A stretch of DNA of 64,000 nt, from the NCBI RefSeq assembly GCF_963676685.1, contig NC_092355.1, positions 65,603,006-65,667,005 on the forward strand, read 5' to 3'. This document shows, piece by piece, positions 44,753 through 56,100 of the stretch. A program made the position numbers and the translations under genes. The notes under the pieces are model-generated. The model was not told the origin of the DNA. It did not search any database and worked only from the letters and a program-made list of their open reading frames with translations. The stretch is from Mytilus edulis. Lineage: Eukaryota > Mollusca > Bivalvia > Mytilida > Mytilidae. Numbering within the stretch: position 1 is the first letter of the stretch; every line of letters starts with the position of its first letter.

Positions 44753-46675
44753 ATGATGGACAATCAGACCAATAACAACACACTCGATCTTCCACCAGCA
44801 CCAGCTGTCCCCGCATTACGACAGAGAGAAAACGACGAAGACATCATGGCTATGTTAGAAGCCAGAGTAGATCCTGTACAAGAAGGTAAACTTCTACAAA
44901 TAACCAATTGAACTAACGAACATTGTTTTGTAATGTTGGATTCCTTTTTCAATAACATACACACCACCTCTCCTATCAATATTGAACACATTATCAGCGC
45001 GTTAAATGCATGTCATGAAATTGCGTGATATATTGCAAAAGAAATTTGCTTTTTTGTTTTTTGTTTATTTTTATTTTTTTTGAATTTTGTGCTTGCAGTT
45101 CAATTTTTCTTGATTTAAAAAAAACTATTATAAGAAGTTCTTGACTAAAAAGAAGAACGATGTGTTCATACTGAAAAGACATGTAGCTACGATTTGCAGT
45201 GATTCATATATACTTTACAGTATATAAGATGGTGACGCACTTTCCGTGGCGACATCAGTGGTCCGTTTCACAAAAAAGTCTTATTACTTAGTAATTAGCA
45301 GGTCTGATGATCCTTAGTATACCAAATATATAGTTCATGACTTACTATCAACTTTCGTTGTTAGATATTTTGTGAAACTGATCACAGTAAATTATATTTC
45401 TAAGAGTGTTCTAATATTTCAAAACTTGTATGTGCCATGCAGTGTAATATATTGCAATGCGAATTTCATCGGTATTCCAGACCCTTATGTACAAATGTAA
45501 TACACACGACTTATTTTACTTATATAGAGAGGATGAGACAAAAGGCGATGCAGTTTGCTCTGGTCGGTGCAGTCGAGAAACGAGACAGTCAAAAGGTGAA
45601 ACAATTGATCGAAGACGGCGTTAATATTGATGCTCAGATAATGTACACGAAAACCCCATTGACACACTCAATCGAATTAAAACACGGGGACATAGCGATA
45701 CTTCTACTTGAAAATGGATGTGATCCGAAACTTACTGTCAATCACTTTCCTTACTTTCAACCAATCCATCTCGCAGCTAGAGAAGATTTGTCCGAGGTTG
45801 TGGAGAAATTGATCGAGTTGCATGTTGATGTGGATGCTTGTGACACGGACAAAATGACACCTTTGATTTTGGCGAGTTATTATTGTCGAACCAATGTAGT
45901 TAATCAATTGATAAAATACGGCGCAGATATTAATTTTAAGGATAGTTGTGGTAGAACACCGCTCCATCGAGCAGTCGAAAGTGAATCAATCGAGGTGATA
46001 GAAATGTTAATTAGAAATAAGGCTGATATGAATATAACCGACCAGAAAGGATGGACACCGTTACATTTAGCACTTGCTTTGAACTATCAAGAAACTGTAA
46101 CTATTTTATTGGAAAACAGCTGTAAGCTTGACATTTCTGACGTGAATGGTAGAACACCACTCTGTATAGCATGTGACTTTTTAAGCAGGAAAAACTATGA
46201 CATTATTAGAGCAACACAATTCAGCTATGAAGCAAGGAAAAGGGATTTTATGCAAGGTAGATATTTAAGCCTGCTGCAACTTCCAAAGGAAGATAGAGAA
46301 ACTCTTTCCATGGTTATGGCACTAATTAATAAAGGTGCTAACATTGATGGAAGTCAAAGCCTTCCAAACAACGATGGACACCAGAGCCTCCCTATCACCG
46401 TAGCTGCAATGGCAGATCATACAGGCATTGTGCAGATGCTAATAAATTCAGGAGCATGGATTCCACAAGACTGGCAACCTGTTTCGTCAGTCCATCTAGG
46501 ATTTAAAATGCACCAGTTGTTAGAATGGATAGAAGTTCAAGGTGTTGTTCAGCTGACGTTAAGTTGGCAATGTAAACGGACAATAAGAAAGTTGTTGTCA
46601 ACAACATGTCACGATATAGATGCTGTCATCAATAAACTGTCTCTGCCTCCTGCATTGAAGATGTTTTTACGATGA
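44753..46675 (+). CDS. Ankyrin-repeat and SOCS-box protein (ASB-like), first tandem copy
   Basis: Two coding exons, 44753-44885 and 45528-46675, join in phase 1 to give 426 residues. The first exon starts after an AG at 44743-44744, so a 5' UTR exon lies upstream; ATG 44753 (or 44756) is the first in frame. It encodes an acidic/proline leader (LPPAPAVPALRQ...DEDIMAMLEAR). Exon 2 opens RMRQKAMQFALVG and carries about six ankyrin repeats (residues ~57-265), recognisable by TPLHRAV, GWTPLHLA and GRTPL. A conserved linker (ATQFSYEARKRDFMQGRYL) and one more ankyrin-like unit follow. The last ~40 residues are a SOCS box: SWQCKRTIRKLL is the BC box and LSLPPALKMFLR its end. ASB proteins use this box to join elongin B/C-cullin 5 ubiquitin ligases, with the ankyrin repeats choosing the substrate. 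The substrate is unknown. Codons before 45533 that are open in the same frame are intron. A paralogue lies 3-5 kb downstream. Confidence 0.9.
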
Positions 46676-49313
46676 AGAGAGTCCTTATCATCTTTGCTTA
46701 TTATTTAGATTTCAGGATCTGATACATTGTTAACATTGTCAAATGCGTACATTGTGATTGGTCGACATCTGCAAGAGCATACATTGTCAACCAATTGTGA
46801 TAAAGTTGAGGAATATTTTAATTAGACATTCGCCATTATTTTCGGATAGATCGAATTTTCAAAGAGTTGTTTGTTTGATAATCATGATAATTGACCTTGA
46901 TTTTAACTGCCATGTCTATTATCGTTTTGAAAGAAAAAGTTTAATTACATGACAGGCAATACAGCTTAAGACATGTGCCGATATTTGTTAGTGTTCTCGC
47001 ATGCAATGGTTTAGCTGTTTGCCTTGCGGCTTTTTACCATGTACAAATTTGAAGCAGTATAAACAATATAGTTGATCTTGAGTGATCGTGTTAGCTAAAT
47101 TCATTTTTTTTTATAGTATCTCCGCCTGTTTTCAGTACAATTTGCCCATATTGTAATTTAAGTGGTCTACTCCAGTTGTATTTGTGATTTGAATAAATTC
47201 AATCACAACGAAATGTTAACTTATTCTTATGTTTAGCTCACATAGCTAGAATGTCACTTGGTATCCTTCGTCTGTCGTCGTCGTCCGTCATTTGTTAACT
47301 TTTACAAAAATCTTCTCCTCTGAAATTCCTTCACCAAAATGTAACCAAACATAGCCATAATTATTATAGGCGTACATGTATATATAGTTTTAGAACATGT
47401 GTCCGATAACCACGCCTGTCAATCAAGATGGCCGAAATGGCTAAAAATAAAGCACATGGGTAAAGGGTAAGTTTTGTCTATTATTTGAAAATCGCCATGA
47501 ATAGAGAAAATCTGACAGGAGCAGACGTTCAGAATGTTAAGCTCTACTAATATATTATGTATTTCCGCCAGAACTGTCAGACAATTTCATATTAGAGTGA
47601 TTGCCCAAAAATGACAAATTTTGACTAAAGAATTTTCCAGCTGCCTACTGGTATTATATTGAAAACTTTTATACAAACTGTTCAACAATACAATATCTTC
47701 CAATGAGTCAAACAAAGCAATATCATCAATTGACTCCTTATTATGGTCATTGCCCTAACATGGTCATTTTTATTACGTTTTGTGTATTTGCCGTAAATCT
47801 TTGAAACTACAATAGATAGATTGAAACTTTAAACAGCATAATTGATCAGCAAGACAAGATCTACAAATACATGATAAAAAAGGTTGTGTGCCTTGAGGCT
47901 CAACAATTAAATAAGACTTAAGAAACAATAACATCGGAATGAGTATTGCTTTTATTTCTTATTATATTTTTGGATGATAGTTTGATAGTTTATTAAAGAA
48001 AACTCAGCCGCAGAAGACTGCGTAACAGGAGCATATTATACAAAATATTAATTACAACATAGTTCATAATACAAACAGAATACATTTTTGGATATGTGAA
48101 TGGGGTATGACGGATAAGGTTGATTTCGAGTTGTCAATTGTATAATTCATGTAATTTGAAGTTGATTCCTTTTTTTGGCTTTCAAATTGGTTGCAAATTG
48201 TATCTACGTCTACAAATAAGAATTGTGATAGGCTTGTAAATGAGACAAATCGCAAGAGACCAATCATTATGACTCAGAAACTATCTTACACATGTAGGTT
48301 CAACACGAACAAACCGCACCGTCAGCTATTTTAGGCACCGGAATAACAAATATAAAAAAATAATTCAAACGAGAAAATTCATGGCCAGTTTTTGTACAAA
48401 ATAACAAACGAAAAAAGAAACAAATGATATACAACAACAAACGACAACCAATGAATTACAGGCCCACGACTTGGGGCATGCGCATGGATGTACAGAATGT
48501 AGCGGGGTTAAGCTAGTTTGAAAGCGCCAATTGACTTGGTAAAGGGTACAGTACAACACAAGAACAAACTATAACAACCATTTGAAAACGAATTAACTCA
48601 TCAGATATTTACAAAGCAGAAACGAGAGTAATTGCAGGTACTGCCAGATAGTTCAAAGGTAACAATACTTTCATACATCATGCAGCAAAAACGACACTTA
48701 CTGAATTACAGGCTCCTGACTTGGGTGGCGTTAAACCTGTTTGAAGGTTCCAACTCGTTCATAACCTAAGAAAGGGATGTAACAGATCACTTTAAGGACA
48801 AACTAAGAAAATAAGTCAAACTCGGCTTAACTCATCGGATAGATACAGCGCAGAAATACATCTAACAAAACAAAATACAGATCGGAAATGACAGAGTACT
48901 AATTATTACACCGCCACAACAAGTACAGATGAAAGCTGTACTCGCAGGTACTGTCAGCTAGTTCAAAGCAAATAACAACTTATTAAAAAAATCATGCATG
49001 TATGTCATGAATAATTTGTACAACTAAAATAATTTAATTAGATTGATATCTTTTATTGGACGAAATAAAAACAACAATCAATCATTATACAATGCAACGA
49101 GGCCCACATACTTTGTCTTTCACATCAAGTCGTGTTTTTGCTTTTTGTTTTGCTCCTTTGTTTGCTTTGTTTTATTATTTCTCATCATTTTTATCGTTTC
49201 ATCCTGAATGTTTTCTCAATCGTTGTTCATAAGTTCATTCAAACACACAAACTGCTTTACTTTTAAAAGCTGAAGTAATTTTAAACATTTTTTATTTTAT
49301 GTTACCATTCAAG
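46676..49313. other. Spacer between the two ASB-like genes
   Basis: AATAAA at 47192-47197 is a possible poly(A) signal of the first gene. A family E repeat (about 47236-47960, see 62641) and family A copies (48240-48600 and a partial at 48690-48960) fill much of the rest. The first coding exon of the second gene must lie here or nearby but was not found. Confidence 0.5.
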
Positions 49314-51667
49314 ACCTGCCTCTTGCTCCAGCTGTACCGGAAGTACAACAATACCCAGGTCAAGAGGACATCATGGCTGTGCTGAGAGCTCAAAGAGATC
49401 GGAAACAAGAAGGTTAACAATTTCTAAATATAACTGAAAGCGAAACATGCGGATATATAGTTCGTGCAAATGAAAATTGCTGCTGAGGAAATATTTAACA
49501 GCTTGAGCATTGAATTTAAATGTTTTCTAAAAAGTTGTCGGAATTGAGATAATCATATGAGGATGAATGTTCGTGCTCTTCTAAGAGTTGAATGCTATTT
49601 TATGTTGCACTATAGTGCACAGGGACTCGGTTAGCGGATAGTTTTTTTTATCTATGTTAAACTTTATTCAACTTTTCTTTTCATATTTCCTGTCTATTTG
49701 TATTACATTATGAACGTTTTTTAACGTTGACATCAATATTTCTTAATTTTCTAGCAATGTAGTTAACTTTCCATATCTGTATACTGACAAATGTGCAGTT
49801 TACTATCCATATCCGTATACTGACAAATGTGCAGTTTACTATCCATGTCCGTATACTGAAAAATCCTTAGTTGCTAGAAAACTAAGAAAACTATTGATGC
49901 CAACGTTAAAAACGTTCATAATGTAATACAAATAGACAGGACATACGAAAAAAGATTGAATAAACATTGATAAAAAAAAAACTTACTGCTAACCGAGTCC
50001 CTATGCTATAGTGTTGAAATGTCACATCTCAAGACTTCGATATGGCAGGGAAAAGGAAAAAAAATGCATAACATCTTCCAAAATTGTTTCTAGCCGTTGA
50101 TTTAAACAATATGCCAAATTTTACAGAAATGCATTTTAAAAGATACTTGATCCAACCCTGATTTTGTAAAGGGAAGCCATGGCAATTCCTACATTTGTAA
50201 ATGTAGATCTTATATAAAAAAAGTGGTGGTTTGTTTTTGTTTCCCTGTTAGATTAATTCATTGAAATCGTCACCACCATTATAAAACAACCCAACCATAT
50301 CCTTGCATAGTATGCGGGTAAAGTACGTCATTTGTTGATTGTTCGTATGTCACTGTGTTTCGAATCATTTGTGTACGTATACCTCAAAGATTGTGTGACT
50401 GTAAGTGTACTGTGCTCTTAGTTTAAATCTAAAAGTTTCAAGCATTTTGTTGAAGCCATATGTTATAATTATATAAACCTTTATTTAATGTGTCACTTTG
50501 ATAAATTTATGAATGTAGAATAAAATAACTTTTTTTCTTACAGAGAAAATGAAGCAGAAAGCCATGCAGTTTGCCATGGTTGGCGCAATAGAGAAGCAAG
50601 ACAGTGAAAAACTGAAACAACTGATACAGGATGGAGTAAATATTGATGCCGAAATCATATTTACCAGGACACCACTGACACATGCTATAGATCTCAGACA
50701 CGAAAACATCGCCATTCAATTAATAGATAATAATTGCGATTTATATTTACCGGTGGATGAATTTCCTTACCCCCAACCAATTCATCTAGCTGCAAGGGAA
50801 GGTTTGCCACACGTAATCAGGAAGCTTATCGAAAAAGAGGTTGATCCGAATGTATGGGATGACGATCAGATGTCACCGTTAACAATTGCAAGCCACTATG
50901 GACACGTAGAAGTAGCTGAATTGCTTATTCTGTCTGGTTGTAATATAAACTTTAGGGACAGTTGCTATAGGACCCCATTACACCGTGCTGTAGAGGTTGG
51001 GTCGATAGAAATGATTTCAGTGTTATTAAAACACAAAGCTGATATAGATGCAAGCGACATTAAAGGATGGACGCCATTACATTTGGCAGTGGCTTTGGAT
51101 TATCCAAATATTATCAACCTTCTGGTAGACAATAACTGTTCCTTAGATTATTATGATGCCAATAATAAAACTCCATTGACTATTGCTTGCGATTATTTGA
51201 GCAGAAGTAATGTCGACATTGTCAGAGCGACACAGTTCAGTTATGACGGTCGAACAATAGATTTTCTTCAAGGGAGATATCTAAGTCTCTTGCAAAGACC
51301 AAGAGAACAAAGAGAATTACTTCAAACCATAGTGAAACTTATCAACGCCGGTGCAAACGTTGACGGTCATGAATTTCGACCAATTACTGCTGCTGCCTAT
51401 GGTGACCATTCTGATACCGTTTACTTACTAATCAATGCTAGTGCATTGATTCCTCAAGACTGGTTTCTGTTCTCCCCTGATATACAGTTAGGCCATAAAA
51501 TGTCACAACTTATAGACTGGATAAAAGCTCAATATTTGTTGCAATTTAGTTTACTTGGGCAATGCAAAAGGACGATCAGAAAAATACTGGCAAAACGATG
51601 TAACAACATTGATATCGGAATAGAAAGTCTCCCTTTACCTCCTGGAATTAAATCATTTCTTCGATGA
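49314..51667 (+). CDS. Ankyrin-repeat and SOCS-box protein (ASB-like), second tandem copy (5' incomplete)
   Basis: Two exons are visible: 49314-49412 (99 nt, phase 1 at both ends) and 50544-51667. The first encodes LPLAPAVPEVQQ...EDIMAVLRAQRD, clearly paralogous to exon 1 of the upstream gene but lacking an initiator, so a further 5' exon ending in one base of an Asp codon (G|AC) is needed. The second starts KMKQKAMQFAMVG. It has about six ankyrin repeats (TPLTHAID, SPLTIASHYGH, TPLHRAVEVGS, GWTPLHLAVAL), the conserved linker ATQFSYDGRTIDFLQGRYL and the C-terminal SOCS box (GQCKRTIRKIL ... LPLPPGIKSFLR). The LPLP sequence is the classic cullin-box form; the upstream paralogue has LSLP. AATAAA at 51719-51724 is a likely poly(A) signal. 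The intron holds a large foldback element. A start at ATG 50549 is possible but would lose the conserved leader exon. Confidence 0.88.
49608..50013. mobile_element. ~400-bp foldback element with an internal 36-bp triplication
   Basis: Arms of about 145 bases (49608-49755 and about 49870-50013) are near-perfect inverted copies; both include 'gggactcggttagc' or its complement and 'ttgtattacattatgaacg'. The loop holds about three direct copies of a 36-base unit containing 'gtttactatccatatccgta'. The element lies in the intron of the second ASB-like gene. Confidence 0.8.
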
Positions 51668-53165
51668 AGACACTCCAGCGATTAACACCCTCAACAATTT
51701 AATGCTTGCTATATTATCAATAAAACATTTAATTGAGATGACCAAATTGTATATGGACATTCATTTGTTAACCTGTTTTTGTGATGCCTTTTATTGTAAC
51801 TGCGCTACAATGGTGTGCGGTCCGATTACACTACTATCTATATAGATGTTTAGTTTGTTTTTTGTGAGTTCTAAATATTTGATATGCAATTGACTCCTTC
51901 AAAGCAATACAAAATAGCTCTGCATGTATAAGTCTTGAAAGTGCCCATTAATTTGAAGTTCTTGTCTAATTTTGTTGGACTGTGTATGACAGAAATATTA
52001 AACATTATTAAACAGTGGCTATTACCGATATTACTTCTCTGTATAGTAATCCTCGATAAAATTCGATGAATAATTTAAAGTTTCAAACAAGCCTAGCCTA
52101 ACCTTGTCTAGCTCATGCTATGAATTATATCTATGCGACAGGGATATTACTATGATTACTCTTGGTCTTATTCTTACCCTTTTTGTACTGAACATCCATG
52201 AAGTACTTGCCACTGGACGTTAAACAACCAACACACAATCGATTAAGTACATAAAAGTCTTTGTTACACCGAGCCAAAAAAGATAGATCACCGGAACTGC
52301 ACCCGAAACCATTGGTATGTTCATCGTGAATGACCTCCCAACAACAGGTCACCAACAAGAATATGATGAAGGCAGATGTCTGGAAATGGCATGTCAGTGA
52401 CTGCTAGTAGTCGTTTGTTCATGTATGTATCATTGTCGTTTTGCTAATTCTTAAATCGGACTTAAGTTTTACTGTTCGTAGTGTACATGAGAGGTTTAGC
52501 GCTATAAAACCAGGTTCAATCCACCATTTTCTACATTGTACCAAGTCAGGAATATAACAGTTGTTTTCGTTTGATGTGTTTTATCCTTAGAATTTTCCGT
52601 TTTGAGTTTTCCTCGGAGTTTTTTTTTTGGTGATTTTACTTTTTACGTATAGTTGGCTCATTTGCAATCATACCACATCTACTTATTTTCATATAGATGC
52701 CATAAAAATCTAACAAAAAATATAGGAATGAGAGAGTTTGCAATGCATTTTTTCATAAACCTTATATTTTACTCCTTTAAAAAAAATTGGTCATCACTCA
52801 TTTTTAACTTATCAAAGTCATAGCTTATATACATCTGAAATCTAGATTGAATAAACATGTGACAATAATTGTAGTCTTGGAAGCGCTTGCATTTTTTCCA
52901 CTACTATTTATATAGTTAAAATAATACTTGAAAGGAGATTACATAAACTGGATTGACTGCGTAAAATAAATGAATAAATCTACATTTTTTACGCTATGTA
53001 CAGACAAAAATGACAGAAGTTATGGAAAAATAAATTCAATTTTACAATGTACAATATAATGTAACATTTCACACAGTGTTTGTATACACTTATATATCTA
53101 TTGTATCACAAGTTCAAGTTGTATATTATCTGATCTCTAACGTTCTCTTTCAAGGCTGATTTAAT
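51668..53165. other. Convergent intergenic region with repeat pieces
   Basis: The second ASB-like gene and the PARP-type gene converge here. A fragment of the 'tgccactggacgtta' element lies near 52195-52340 (minus-strand relative of 59540-59940). A family D repeat (about 52490-52690: 'aaaccaggttcaatccacca', 'cctcggagtt') also lies here. No gene is seen. Confidence 0.5.
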
Positions 53166-56100
53166 TTAAAGATGCTTTGAAACCGATTTTGGTTTCCTTA
53201 AAGCAGTTTTTGATTTTTCTAAAGAGCTTTTACTTCCTGGAATAGATTGACCCTCTCTTGAATCGCCTTCTTGTAATGGTAACGTAGACACCTTTTCTTC
53301 AAAAAGTGGATAAGTCATTGAATGGCCGCTTGTTTGACTTATTGTTTCGCTATCTTTGTACATGATAAGGTACTCCGGATAACATTGGTTCCTGTCGAAC
53401 ACTACGAAAATCTGTGGATTTTGTAAATCATCAACGCATGAATCGTATAACTTGTGAAACTGACCAGGAATTTCCGGAGGCCGTCGAAGGGAAGGGTCAC
53501 CTTTTGTGAATTGACCGACAAGAACTTTGGATCTAAACATGATACGATTATCTGAAGATGTATTTGCTTTTGTGTAACTATGACTATATTCGGCATGAAC
53601 GGCGAAATAGGAACCTTGACCATACATGGTTGCATTGCGACCACTGGTTCTGAAGTCGAAATTATTTGTGCAGATACCATAACAGGTTTCCAGTGAATCA
53701 GTACCATGGAATAAATGTCTTTCTCCAATATCACGACTTCTACCATCTTGTTCAACGTCAGCTAACATTAGCTTCTTCTTTCTAAAATATATACACAATT
53801 CATATTATAAGAGCGGTACATAATGATATTCCATGAATGCCTTGCACAATCATTATGTTTTACTAACCCAAAGGTTGAAAAATTATATATAGACAGGTCC
53901 GCATCTATTTTTCACTAATTTTCTACAATTCTAATTAAATTTAATTAACATTAATATATACTGTTTTTGTTGTTCTAAATATGATTTGTTACAAAAATGA
54001 AGCTTTTATCAACATTTTCCTTTTTGTCGTTATACCTAATATTATCCTAAAATATAAACAGTTCACAAAGAACACCGCCAAACCCGCACGACTGCATTGT
54101 CAATTGCATGATTTGTAACACACTTTAATTTCAAATCGTTGTTGTATGAAGTATAATTGAAAATGCAAAGTTGTATTATTTTAAACGATGCCCCTCGAAT
54201 GGTTCGTTCCTAACAAACTAGTAAATAAGAAACGTACATAAAATGTTGCAAAGACAATATACCTTTGCTGATATGTTTTCATAAGCGGTCGTGTTGCTCG
54301 TTAATTAAACTTACGTCTCAAATTCACTCCATAATTTACGATTCTGAATTCTATATATTATGCTGAACTCAAACCGAGAACTACTCATTGACTCCTGCAA
54401 TGAGTTAAACACCTCTCTGTATTCTTCCTCCTTCGTTTCAAGTTCTACGAACTCGAAATCATTAGAATAATCCCAACTGTAGAAATGTGGTGGTTTTGGT
54501 GCATTCATTACTGTAGGGAGCGGAATATTTTCTGGACTGAAAAATATAAATGTAGTTGTTTTAAGATAAATAATTTCAAATACTAGTACATTAAATTAAT
54601 TCATAAAATTGTAATTCATAAACTAGTTGTGTTTGAAGGGAGAGTTATTGAATATTTTTTATTTGTTATATGTTCCGTGGCAAATATTTAATGCATGTTC
54701 GGGAAGAGGAAAACAATCAAAAGTTGACAACTTCATACAAAAGAAAAGTTTTTGAATGTTTTGGTTGACAGGGATGTCCCCTTTCAAACGACGAGAGGAG
54801 TTTTTAACGACCTTGACTACCAATGAGGGTCTTGCATGGTCAGCCGTCCCTTTTCCAACGGCACGTGGGTGCGCATTTTATATTTCGAACTGCAATGTAG
54901 ACTTTAGCAAGTGTTTTTCTGCGGAATAATTAAGGTGATGTTATTTTTGAATCCCTGTCAACCTTTTATGTGTTAAAGGGAGATACAAATGCTAGCAAAA
55001 TTAGTCTGATATGTGATGGACATTTTTCTTTCATAATTATGGCGTTCATAATTTTGTATCATGAGTATTATATTTATTTTAAACTGACAATAACGAAGAT
55101 GAAAAAAGTAATATATAGATCATCACAAACAGTTTTTTTCTTTTAATGTTCTAATGTCATCATTCTACCTACCAATCATGTATTTCCTATTCATATTGAA
55201 TACGTGCTTTTTTATGGATGGCTAACATACATTTGAAAGATCATTTTATTTTAAAACAAATGTTCTATCGTCTCTCATTCACTATCAAATTTCCTTAAGG
55301 ACAAAATTCACTACAACACTGATGATCGGAGTATACATGAAAATAATTTTAAGGACTAACTATTAGTCTTGTGGGAAAGAAACTAAGGACACATTACGCA
55401 ACTTACAACTTATCCTGTTGCACATCATATCTTGATACAAACAGAGGGCGTCGAATGATATCTCTAACTTTGTCTGTATTAAGGTTAACTTGAATCATTT
55501 TGAGGAAGTCTATTTTAAACTTTGATGACAAATTCTCTCTGAAGAATATATATGTCTTCTGTCCTGTGAGATACTTCTTTTCCAGTGTAAACAAAAATGC
55601 ATCCTAGTAAAAAAATAAAAAAAAGATCGCCTAATTTACCATTCGATTGTACAATAATGATATTTTTCAATGTGACGATACATGTTTATGCACTTTTTTT
55701 GGGGTGAAAGATTTGCTTTCCAAACAACAATAATTGTCATTAAAGAAAACATGTGACGTTCATATTCACTCTTTTTACTTATATCAAAGTGTTTTGGAAT
55801 AAACAAAAGACGTTGCAAAGAAAGGAACCTGCTTTTACAACTAGTTTAGCCATTTTATAGGAAGTAGAGTTATGAGTGCTAATGAGACAACTCTCCATCC
55901 AAGTCCATTTTTTTTTAATTTGACCATTATATTCTTCCTTCACATTGATATATAACCAATCGTGCAAATACAATGATAGTAATCAAAGAATAACTCTGGT
56001 TTTTGAACATTTGACAAATTCTTAATTCTTAACTCGTTGTAAATATAACTGAATTTGATGTTACTGTCATATAAGTGAGATATTAAGCTTCAAAACCAGG

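Noticed and set aside
45437-45532. N-terminal extension of the first ASB-like frame
   Set aside because: It lies in the intron. The acceptor at 45526-45527 and the upstream paralogous leader exon explain the real 5' end.
53402-53755. 117-codon frame on the same strand as the PARP domain
   Set aside because: It is an out-of-frame shadow of the PARP catalytic exon.
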